NCBI GenBank assembly: GCA_030272585.1
Contig: BSYQ01000001.1
Coordinates: 3,596,001 to 3,660,000, forward strand
Origin: Bryopsis sp. KO-2023
Lineage: Eukaryota; Chlorophyta; Ulvophyceae; Bryopsidales; Bryopsidaceae
Reading direction: 5' to 3'
Length of the DNA stretch: 64,000 nucleotides
Below, piece by piece: positions 54,067 through 64,000 of the stretch. Position 1 is the stretch's first letter; each line of letters begins with the position of its first letter. A program made the translations under genes and the position numbers. The notes under the pieces were generated by a model. That model worked only from the letters and a program-made list of their open reading frames with translations. It was not told the DNA's origin and made no database searches.

Positions 54067-57000
54067 ATGTTTCCATGGAGCACGAGTGCTTCCAACGCCG
54101 CCCTGGAGGTGAGTTCACGTCGAGAAGGTCGACAGCAATCGTTCGAATGTGTTGGATGTCCTGTTTCCTAAGGTGTAAACACGGGAGATTGCGGTGCAGG
54201 GAGGCAAAGGTAGCAGAGCGCTGCCCTTAACGTCGGATCAGGAGAAAGACATCCTGACTCTCAACTCGTCTTTCGGGGACCCGAAAGAAGACGGGTACTC
54301 CACCTCGTTCCTCCAGGGAGGCGGTGAATCCGACATGGGCGACGTCGAAGACTTCGAACGAGAGAAACTGGCAGAGCAGCCACCTGACGTCAATTCAAAG
54401 TTCTCCATTTTGCTCCACAACGACACGTTCGACAAGGAATCCGAGACGACCTCTTCGGAACTCCGCACGCCGCTGCGTCCTTTCAACCGTGAAACGGACG
54501 CGATGGACGCACCACAACCAGAGGTAGCGGACACACCCCGGCTCGACAGCCAGAGCGTAGTCAAGCAGCTGGTGAACAGCTTGGACTGGGATGAGCTGGA
54601 AGAGCTTCTGGCATCGGTGTGGGTGCCTCCGAGGATCGGGACCAACGGGGATGCGTCCACACGTCGCGGGGATGTGGTCGTGTTGCAGCGCCAACACGTC
54701 GCTCTGTCGTGTAAGACCCTTGTGGACAAGCTGAAACTCGTCGTGAGTTTCCCAAACGACAAGTCGACGCCAAAGGACGCGGCTGCCGATGTGATCGCGT
54801 GGATTCTCCAAGAGGGTGTGAGTTTGAACTTCGGGGCGTCCGAGCTGGCCAATGACCTGATGGTCTTCGCTCAGAGCAGCTGCATGCCCGTCAGCCGAGC
54901 AGGATTGAGAACGCTGAGAAATCTCGTCGTCCGGTCTGTCATGGAGTACAGGGAGGTAGGATGCGAAATATTGATCATATTAAATAAATATATATTAAAT
55001 TTTTAAATTTTTTCCTCTTTTTCCCTTATTGTAATGAGGATAATGACTAACCATTGTTCATGGATAATGTCGCTGGCTGGAGGTACTAAACATTGTTCAT
55101 GGATATGTCGCTGGCTGGAGGTAGAAAGAGTTGTCTGTGATTTGTTCTGAAAGAACGTCATGTTTGGATGCACAGGTCGTTTTGAAGCACCCACGCTTTG
55201 CCAATTTGTTTGAGAGGATCGATGCGGAGGGCTACATATACGTCTGCGAAATCGTTTCCCACATTGCAAAATCAGCTCAATCTGAAGCTGCCTGTAACGA
55301 GTTCTTCCAAGAGGTGTGCAAGGTGGCGATCAACCCAATCATGGGCACCCTTTCCCTCTACGAAACCGGCCCAAGAGACAACGGTGTCCTTCGATGGACA
55401 GTCATCGCCTTGATCACTCTCAGGTGCGGACACCTGGTCGAACAGTTTGCCTCCGATCTGGGTAAATTCGACATCGTTTGGAAGATCATCGACCGAGAGG
55501 AGTCCCTGGGGGCGCACGATTTAGCAATGGAGCTGCTTGCAGGATTAGTCAGCTCTGGGGACGAGCGGATCCTTGCTCGATCACTAGAACACATCGGCAG
55601 GATTTTCAAAGTGCTGCTTGTTGGAAGTCTGGACGACAAGGCTTTCCACTTCCAGCTGAACGCGTTGAAAATAGCTCAGAATATTCAGATGAGGCAGAAG
55701 GAGAGTTTCGGAGCTTGCATCGACTTGGAGCACCTCGCCAAGTTGCGATTGGTGCTGGAGGGGGGTGGATGCGAGCTACAGAAACTGTGCTTGACCATGT
55801 TGTCTGATCTCCTCGCAGTGGATTGTCCGTTGCTCTTTGATTCTGGTCTGAACATCATCCGGCCGGTGATCGTTTTGCTGGGGAGTGAGGCCGAGGTGGT
55901 TCAGCACAGTTGCATCGAGGTGTTGAGGTCCATGATCAGGAAGGACAGCCAGGCTGTCATGGAGCAAGCAACGGGTGCAAACATGTTGGACCATCTCGTT
56001 GCTCTTCTGCAGACGAGCACCTTCGTCGATTGCAAGCAACTGTACGAAATCGTCACTTGGTTTGTTGAGAGCACGACAAACGAGCTAGGCCTGGAACAAG
56101 AGATCGTCCACGCGCTGGTGGCCAATTTTGCTGCGGATGCGGTGGAGAGGAGGGTCATTTTGCCTTCCATCATTGCGGTTCTCTGTGAAAACCAGCGAAC
56201 CTGTGAAGAGGCAGTGAAGGCGGGATTAGTGGGCTACCTCGTGCATGCACTCTCCGATGCCGATTGTATCGAGCTGAAGAGCATAGCAATCCTTCTGGAC
56301 TGTTTGCTGCGCAACTCGGACACAGCTGTTCCTGAGATTCATGACAACCATCCAGGTCTCGTCCAAGCTTTGCTGCAACACATCGACACTGTAGGCCCTG
56401 TTGAGGATTGCAGCGATGGGGTCCCCCTGGTTTCTGTCCTGGTTAGCAGTCTGGTCGCCGTCTTAGTGACGAGTGGAAAGCGTGCAGACTTCGCCACCCC
56501 CAAAAGCCTGCAACTTCTGATCAAGCTGCTCACCAGTGGGAACGCAGATCAAGAAAAAGGGGCTGTTCAGGTGGTCAAGGCATCCATCGAGTGGTTTTCG
56601 CTGTCCGATGTGAAGAAGTCCAACGTTCTGTTGCCCTTGTGCAGTCTGCTGCCGAAATATCTGGAGCAGGAGAATGGGGTGCAGGAGGCTGCCCATTCGA
56701 TCATGTTCGTGGTTGGATACATGGGCCAGAGCGAAGCTGCGATGATTGCAGATTCAATCATGAAGCTGAGGGACACGGTTGCCGACAAAGTCTGGGAAGC
56801 CGTCTTGGGCATGACCGGTGGAGATGCTGCAATCCACAACGGCGTCATGAAAGTGTTGAAAGAGCTCCGCCAGCAAGAGAACAAGTTTTTCAGGGACAAC
56901 TCGAACAACCTCAGCGTGGTGCACTTGGAGCACCAGAATCAAGCTTTGAATCATAAGAATCAGGAGCTGTCAGTCACCAACTGCGGCTTGATCGAACAAG

Positions 57001-57326
57001 TTCAAGATCTGGGCGCTGCAAACAGTCACTTGAGCCAAGAGAACGACGAGCTTCATGTCAGTGTTGCCAGGCTGTCGGCTCAGGCGCAGCTGACAGCCCC
57101 TGTGCAGAATACGGAGCTGCTGAACGAGCTCCAGACGGAGAACAGTGCTTTGAGGGAGGAATTGCAAAGAAAGGACCGGTGCATTGAGACGCTAGAAACG
57201 GAGAAGGCAAAGATGGAGGAGGGGGCCAGAGTTATGAAAGAGGGCATGGAGGAGCAACACAGGTGGATCCAAACCCTGCAGGCTGTGGTTGACTGTGGCG
57301 GTGCACTCAATCCCAAGAATGGATAG
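54067..57326 (+). CDS. Armadillo/HEAT-like alpha-solenoid protein with C-terminal coiled coil (982 aa)
   Basis: Exons 54067-54108, 54200-54955 and 55176-57326 join in phase 0. After an acidic, Ser-rich N-terminal region (about 15-110), residues about 115-800 are a continuous series of amphipathic helix pairs with armadillo/HEAT character (for example LVVSFPNDKSTPKDAAADVI and CIEVLRSMIRKDSQAVMEQA). A leucine-rich coiled coil (about 830-965) ends the chain. Such proteins usually serve as protein-binding scaffolds. I recognise no specific family and no enzymatic motif. The start ATG opens a 14-residue first exon, the only in-phase choice; upstream, that frame has a stop at 53986-53988. Vesicle-tether (p115-like) proteins share a solenoid plus coiled-coil layout, but motif-level support is lacking. 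Confidence 0.75.
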
Positions 57327-58719
57327 TTGGAAGAAGGGGAGGGGGGGGGAGGGGTCCAAGAGCGATGTGACTGTGTTTGGGAGTTCTTGTATTGTTAGTT
57401 TTTGTACAGTAGAGTGTGTCATATCCAGGATACTGGGGATTTCTTTTTGTGCGGGGGTGAGTGTGCTGCTGTAGATTGAGAAAGGGGGTGTTTTGGCAAA
57501 GCGTGGAGATTGGTGGTGCGTTTGGTTTCCACTTGATATGTTGCATGCCATAGGGGTTTGCAATTTCTGTTTTGATTGGTGCTATCTTAACCACTGCGAG
57601 CTAGTGACCCTTCAGTGCCTGTAGAATAGAGTGTTGATGCCAATATATATGGACGATTTCTATTACACGCTTTTCTCGGAGATTTTGGGGTGTTATTGAC
57701 GCAATGCCAAAAATAACGCTGTTCACTGTTACCAAGCTAGGTGTTGGAAGACAGATTGACGTGAGGGGGGTATGCATCACTGTATGGTTTTTTGAGGTGG
57801 TGAATAACTTTGGAGTTTGTTTTGCTTTGGGAGCACAACCAAGGATTGGCTCGTGCCAACCGGACGAAGGGAAATAGCTTGCATACACCACATGGTGTCC
57901 CAATTGTGCGAGCTATTCATCATTTTGTAAAGCATGGATAGCTTGTTGCACCGTGGCCAGGTTCTATTTTCCAAAAACAAGTGGGGGGTGATATGAGAAT
58001 GGAAATGTGAAGAAGCTGGGTAAATGTTCGAAACCGAATTTGCAGAGGTGCAGGGAGCCGAAAAAAAAGTATGAAATGAATGCTCATATGCATGTAATGC
58101 AGATCCAACTGGAGCTCACCATATTCTCTCTGGTCAACAATGAAAAAAACCGGAAGCAAGCTTCCATACAAATCCCCACCGAAAACATTCTCTCTCTCAC
58201 CTGTTTCCTTTTTACATAAACTGATCATTTGATTCCTCCAACCTTACAGTCTTTATTTCATAACAAAAGGGAACAGACCCACATAAACCTAAACGAAGTT
58301 TTTTTACTCAATTTATTCTCCTGCGGAGGTCGCATTCCCCCCCTCCCCCCAAAAAAAATGGACAAGTTTTCAAGTTTATTCGAACTCTCTCTCCATTTTC
58401 TTTCTCCCTTTTTCGTGTTTTTAGTCAGCTTTTTTTTTTTTTACTTTTTTTTTTTTTTCTTCGTGTGCAACCCACTTGCCACGATATTTTTTTGGGGGAA
58501 AAGAAAAACCAGCGCCCTCATTTTGCTTTAGTCACAGACACACTCAGCAGTAGGATATTGGCCTAATATAAAGTAGCAAGGGTTTTGACTGAAGATTGGA
58601 CGGAAAAAAAAAAAAATAAACACAAAAAAAAACATCAAAAAACAATACAAAAAAAAGGAGAAAGATAAGAAGAGAATAGCTTTCAGCAAGGCTTCCATTT
58701 TTTTTTTTTTCAATTTTTA
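57327..58719. other. Convergent 3' spacer, A/T- and G-run rich
   Basis: It contains long T-runs (58430-58460) and A-runs (58603-58660). Open frames are low-complexity shadows. No gene is supported. Confidence 0.6.
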
Positions 58720-61417
58720 TTAGTGGTTGCGCGAAGGTGCGCCAGCAAACGACTGGAAGAGATCACGGTAACCAGTTTCTGCAGCATCGTTTTAACTTGG
58801 CAGCTATCTGTTAAAAAAACAAAGACACACAAAAACATGCTTCTTTATTTTCGACTTCGAAAAACACCCACACCCATTATATATATAAGCGTGCCTGCTG
58901 CCTTTTTGGATATGACACTGCAAAACGCCAACTACTGCAAGACGTTGTTTGCATATTTGAACGAAGAAATTCAAAATAAAACTGAACACCAGAAAATTCT
59001 TTGAACTCACCTTCCAAACGGATTGGCTGAAATGGGACAGAAACAAAATTTGGATCCGGACTTGATGATCTTTTTTGGTCCGCCCGGATTGTCAAGGTCA
59101 AACTCCACAAATTCTGCCAGGCTTTGAGGGCACCTGGAAAGCAGCATCACGTTTTCAGATCTCAGCATCCCTCGAACATTCTTAATCATTTCGACACGTG
59201 TGCACACATTTTCACCTGTTTCGTTGAAAAAATGACTTGGCTGTAGCTAGGAGCCCCACAGCAACGAAACATCCATAGTCTGTGAAGAACGAGAAGAGGT
59301 GGGGAATGTAAAGGTTTCCTTTTTTTGTTTTCGTTCTCACCCTGGGCAGTTGCAAGGGTACGATGCAACATCGCAGCAGACAGACATGGCACCGCAAGTG
59401 GAGTCGAAGGGGCCATTTGCACCTCCACCAACAGTACCAGCACTCGAACCGTCCGAGTTTTCATCTGTGTTTACACCTCCACTGATGCCACCCCCACTGT
59501 TTGAAGAGGATGGTCCCGCACTTCCAGCTTCACCCGTGCATTCCGCCTCAGCCAGCTCTGCCGTTTTCAACACACCTCCATCATTGATTTCACCAACTAC
59601 AAAACTCACACCTGGAAAGCCAGGGAATCCACCCCCACCCGCTCCCCTTCCTTCCCCCAAAATCTAATTTCAAAATTAAAAAAGGTGTTTTTGCTCTTTC
59701 CATGAATGTGAACTGGACATGGTGAATTTTGCATTGTTTGTTTCATATATGTATGTATAAGATAATGGTCAATTTTTGCATGGTGATGAACATACTTCCG
59801 CAAACCCTTGCGCTTGCAGTGGCAAAAGCATCTGCCATAGCCGTGGCACTAGACTGAAAGAAAGAATTCTGGAAGGCGGACAAGCTGACTGGACCAGTGG
59901 CGACCGCACAGAGCTGCAGACCACACAGAGTCACAAAGTTAATTGCTGATAGGAATCTTAGGAATCTGTTTACACTTTAATACTAATTGCCACAGCTGGT
60001 GCTCTCAAAAAGCCACATACACTCATTATGAAAGCAACATGCTGCAATCTTGTTGCGATGTCTCGTTATTCTCTAAAACTTTATGTAAAACTGACATCCT
60101 TTGTGTGAGTAGCAGCATCCATTGATGAGTTGCGTAAATTTGGGGAAAGACGCACAGAGTTTGAATTAAAACTGAAGCACATCTGGAGGGAAGAAAGATT
60201 TTAGCAACATGCCTGTGTGTGACTTCGTGCAAAAGCATGAGCGAGAACGGGGATAAGAGCGCCGATGTCAGACTGACAAAATGCTGTCTTTCCATCATCT
60301 ATGGCCCCAGCGGCTGCGAAAGCAATGGCCTCAGTCCACGCGATTGCCAATGCATCCCCATTTCCGACACCGAATCCACAGCCTTTAGCCTTGGCATGGG
60401 TTTCTGTGCAATCGATCTGTAACACACCCATGATTGAGTGAATGCAGATGTCAGCTGTTGTACGCTTGCTTTGTGGCCATCGATTCCAAGGGTTGAATCA
60501 CAAGGACGACTGTATTTCAACGTACCGAGACCAAAGAGTTTGCATGCACAGTGGCAATCGCGGTTGCAACGGACCAGGCTCTCGCCTCGGCTTTGCCCTC
60601 TGTGCAAGCCTCCGTCTGGAAAAATGTCTTCACGATGTTCTGAACTTCGACAAGTCGCGTGGCTTGAACCTGCCATTGCACACGCACATCATCAGCGTGC
60701 ATCATCAGAGTCGCCAGTTCTCGTGTGTGTGTGTTGGGGATTTCTAAGTCCTTGTGGTGGGTCAATCTGAGCGGAATGTCTGAACGGGAGACTTACAGTG
60801 CATTCAGCATGCGCCACCCCAGTACAGCTTCCGCCAAGCACTGTTAAGCTTATTCCCGAATAAGTCTGGCACTGCTCAAGCTCCGTCCCTGCCAGTTTTC
60901 ACAATTTCCGTTCTCAGTGAGGCACCGTTGCTCACATCCGATCAGAGCTGAGACATCAGAGTGCGCTGGCGGGATGGTCGTTTCCGAGGATACAACGAGC
61001 GGGGAGATATCGTCATACTGGTCGCAAGGCAAGTTACGTTTGCAGCTGAGAGGAGAGAAACTCTAGAGAAAGGGTTGTGCCCCGCGCAATCTGCGCCAGC
61101 AGTTATTGTGCTGCACGATGCATGCCTGTGATCAAGGGTGCAAGGATATACGCACGTACGCAAGCCCATCGACCTAATCCGGTCTCTGGAGCTCTGCTGG
61201 AATAGTGTGAGTTTACAGCAGGGCCTTTCGAACAGAGCGCGTAAGAAGTAGGGCTGCTTCGGGAGCCTGCTGCAGGAGAATTGGATGAGGTCTTACCGAA
61301 TGTTCCTGGCGTGAGCGGATTCCCTGCACCGCTGACGGTGTGTGGAGCCGAGAGGGCGATAGCTACCACCAGGATAGCGCAGGCTTTGAGAGTAGGGGCA
61401 GTGCGCGCACTCTTCAT
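58720..61417 (-). CDS. Secreted Ala/Cys-rich protein, intron-rich; exon map incomplete
   Basis: Exon 1 (61417-61297) encodes a clear signal peptide (ACAILVVAIALSAP core, cleavage near TVSGAG). Well-supported later exons are 60840-60797, 60669-60526 and one starting at 60416, then segments from 59913, about 59660-59340 and about 59220-59010. Several exons encode Cys-bounded stretches with alternating alanines, such as CTEGKAEARAWSVATAIATV, CGFGVGNGDALAIAWTEAIA and SSATAMADAFATASARVC. Others are Gly/Ser-rich or contain close Cys pairs (CGAMSVCCDV, FCFCPIS). The alternation suggests beta-strands or a beta-helix stapled by disulphides, perhaps a cell-wall or matrix protein. I know no family name. 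Junctions between 61296 and 60841, between 60200 and 59914, and the 3' end are unresolved. Confidence 0.55.
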
Positions 61418-63106
61418 TTTGGAGTTGTTCGTTGGGAGAGAGAGGTGGGTAAGTTGCAAAATCCCCATTCTTGCTAAACCAGTGCAAGGATTGGCGCTGG
61501 CACTACAGCGAAAGCTGCCGTGAACAGTACTGGGTATCGTGTACCTCTTCTATTATCACAGTGATGACAGCGTATGGAAGTGACTCGGGTTATGGCCGTA
61601 CAGTCGGAACACGCGGGGGGCGGCGCCTTTCTCTTCTGTTTTGCTCAGGCAACATGTAATGTTTGGCTGCTGCTTGTTTCTCTCTGCTTTGCTGAGATTT
61701 GTTACTGGTGACCGACCTCATGCAATCGTGTGAATATCCACCATAGAAACAATGGCGGCGCAAAACTCATCACAGCCGTCTTTGATTCTCTGACGCCTTG
61801 TGCGCTTACATTCCACCCAGCATAATGCACGCAACCCGACATATCAGGGTCCAATCCAGTGATTTTCCTAAGCACTCAGAGCTTCAAGCCACTTGGCTTT
61901 TTTCTACTCTTTTTGATTTTTTTTTCCGCCACGTTGTGGCGTTAAGGGGCTTTTTGATTTTTTTTTTTTAAGCCAATGTGGCGTTCTGCTTGGTCTCCTG
62001 GCTTTTTTTACTTTTTTTGCAATACTATTCTATAAAGTCTTAAAAAAACAGTTTTTGGACGTATGCCCAAAATATTCCATCTGGAAAATCTCCTCAAGAG
62101 CCCCACCGCATTTTGGGGGGTCAAAATGAGGCGTGCCTCGCTACATCCGCTCGAAAATCACGTAAATTTGCTACATATTTGCGACGATAGTCGCGATTCC
62201 CTCGCACGAATCGTGGGCTGCGGTGGAGATGCTCTTACTGTTGCTAATTCATCAGAACAATGTCCTCACAAACGATAGTGATAGCCACCACCAGCAGCGC
62301 AACCCACTTCTGCCGGGCTGTATTTCTAAGTGTGATGTGGTACAACATGCAGCGCGTCACACTGCGAAACAGGGAGTTCTGATGCACCAAACCAAACCAA
62401 ACCAAAAATTACATACGCAGAAGCCTACTAGTTCTGATGCAATCCTGTGCGCAGGTGTTATCGATCACCTTTGAAGGGTATCCGGCGATTCGACTTTATT
62501 TCCGATATTTTTTTCTGGCCACAATGGCGATTTCAGCGATTTCTCGTGTTTTTCGACGGCCACTGAGTGGCATATTGGCTTCACCAATTGTCTGAAATAG
62601 TGGCGTATTGCACGTTTTTTTGTTCAATATATTCCGCCACATTTGGCCCAATTTTGTTTTTTTCCGCCACATTGGCGGCTAAACGCCACTAAAAAAAACC
62701 CTGGTCCAATCACACACGCTTTGAACGCGCGCGCGCGCTTGATTCGTGCCAAACAGTGGTCGAAGTTCGTCCCTTCACAGAAATACTTGGCATGCATTTC
62801 TCAAAGGGGTGGATCGCTTGTGTGTTAGTTCACAAAAATCCGTCAAATCCTGAAACCGTCACACCAGCCAGAAGCTGAGATAGGAGCAAGGAAAATGGTG
62901 TGCGCACGGACGCCACATCCGCAGTGGTCTCAGGCGTCATGTCGCATGATTTCGGAATTGACCAGCTTCATGAAGTGATATGCCTGAGCCATTCAGACTT
63001 CTGTTTAAAGTACTAAATCCATTGCCACTCCCCAAAGCACGCGCTGCACACTGTTGGGCACCTCATCGAACTGTCGTCAACGACTCGCACAGCCGACGAG
63101 AACAGG
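61418..63106. other. Divergent intergenic region between two secreted-protein genes
   Basis: It is T-run-rich at 61910-62050, with several copies of CGCCAC/GTGGCG-type motifs between 61928 and 62690 (for example CGCCACGTTGTGGCG at 61928-61942). A CG repeat lies near 62728-62737. No gene is supported. Confidence 0.5.
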
Positions 63107-64000
63107 ATGAAGACCCTCTTGGGACTGGTGTTGATAGCTGTTACCGCCACCACAGCTCTGGGTGCACCAGAAGACAACGGTATTGACCGCGACGTTTTGT
63201 GAGTTCTTTCAGCTTCAAGACGAGGAAAGCGAATATATCACGTTTCTTTTCTTTCGTGGTTCAGGGGATGCAGACGTCTGCGCGTTCACGGTTGGTAGAT
63301 GGTTTTATTGAAGCTGGTATTGGTTTGGGGGGGGTCGGCTCGTGGCGGGGCGGGGCGGGGCGTGACGCGGGACAGCAAGAGATACAAATTTGGATTGAAT
63401 GATTCAGTGCTGTACCGTGAGGCGGAAGTTCTCACCAACGCTCCGATTGGCCCCTCATTCAATACCCCCCCCCCCTTTTCCCCCCGAAAAAAGGATCGAT
63501 TTTGAGAGCATTCACGTTATATTGTGATACCGCCGTATCTGAATGCCAGATTTGACATGTCGTGATGCAACACCATTTCAGCACAACTCCTCTTCATGCA
63601 TTTCTTCCAGCGAGGCTCTTTCCAAGAACCATCCATCCCAGCAAAGTGTAAGTCTGAAAAAGTCTGACATGTGAAAGTGAAGCCTTTTTCTTATGACATG
63701 CAGATGGACATGTCCACCCCCAGCAGCATTTTCAACTTCGACAAAAAATTCAAGAGAGCATTGAAGCATGTGGTCAAGGAGAGCTACAGCGACATTTCCA
63801 AATGCTGGTCTCCGAAGTACGTTCGAAACCCCTGCCATTCCTGTTGCGATTCTGTAACATCAAATGTGTCGTTTTGAAACAAAATGGATGTTGGAGTTGT
63901 GGATGATTTCTGTCTGTGGTGTTGCTGTCAGTGTGATCGCCACCAGCTGCCATTCATCCTTCAGTTCTACTAAAGGTTCAGTGCAGGCATGTAACATTCA
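63107..64000 (+). CDS. Secreted protein, 5' part only
   Basis: The proposed exons are 63107-63198, 63582-63645, 63704-63816 and 63932-63974, with the gene continuing beyond the window. The N-terminus MKTLLGLVLIAVTATTALGA is a textbook signal peptide, followed by APEDNG. Exon 3 encodes an amphipathic, Lys-rich segment (NFDKKFKRALKHVVKE). At least two cysteines appear (CW and SCHSS). No family can be called from about 100 residues. The donor of exon 2 (GTGTAAG) was preferred to a stronger GTAAGT two bases on, because only it keeps exon 3 open. Confidence 0.55.

Noticed and set aside
53676..54230. 184-codon plus-strand open frame upstream of the solenoid gene
   Set aside because: It is Ser/Arg-rich and would enter the next exon in the wrong phase (phase 1 where phase 0 is needed); the frame from 54067 fits.

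Overview
This window is nuclear DNA of a eukaryote, most likely an alga or other protist. Nearly every gene is broken by GT-AG introns of about 80 to 600 bases with pyrimidine-rich 3' ends, intergenic DNA is full of long A, T and G runs, and there are no operons. Gene content has a plant-like flavour: an AKT-like potassium channel with ankyrin repeats and an LMBR1/LIMR membrane protein close to the land-plant form. I cannot name the lineage.

Layout. 1-1388: 3' part of a CAMK-like protein kinase. 1389-3765: non-coding. 3766-15906: a complete 12.1 kb Ty3/gypsy-type LTR retrotransposon with a CAACG target-site duplication, LTRs that differ at one base over 1379, and six open frames (Gag-protease, RT-RNase H, ORF-A, integrase, ORF-B, ORF-C). 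ORF-A and a 0.8 kb spacer separate RNase H from integrase, and two further accessory frames follow integrase. 15935-16350: a small terminal-inverted-repeat element. 17027-18622: an unrecognised low-complexity protein. 20017-24399: a 12-exon gene for a protein with two nucleosome-assembly (NAP) domains and a C-terminal membrane anchor. 24400-27398: mostly non-coding. 27399-29431 (minus): a membrane-anchored coiled-coil protein built of nested repeats, with an intron that seems to have been gained inside one repeat. 30483-37595 (minus): a 2299-residue synthetase with domain order FAAL-PCP-C-A-PCP-C. 40300-44915 (minus): a 12-exon potassium channel. 46161-47348: GlcNAc-1-phosphate transferase of N-glycosylation (ALG7/DPAGT1), without introns. 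48236-52899 (minus): the 12-exon LMBR1-like protein. 54067-57326: an alpha-solenoid plus coiled-coil protein. 58720-61417 (minus): a secreted Ala/Cys-rich protein. 63107-end: the start of another secreted protein.

The host genes are unrelated to one another and lie in divergent or convergent pairs. Exon boundaries were worked out by eye from splice signals, phase continuity and protein family patterns. In the tandem-NAP, synthetase, channel, LMBR1-like and solenoid genes every junction keeps the frame and the spliced length is a multiple of three. The most notable items are the retroelement with split pol and three accessory proteins, the short lipopeptide-type synthetase, the membrane-anchored double NAP protein and the repeat-embedded intron.
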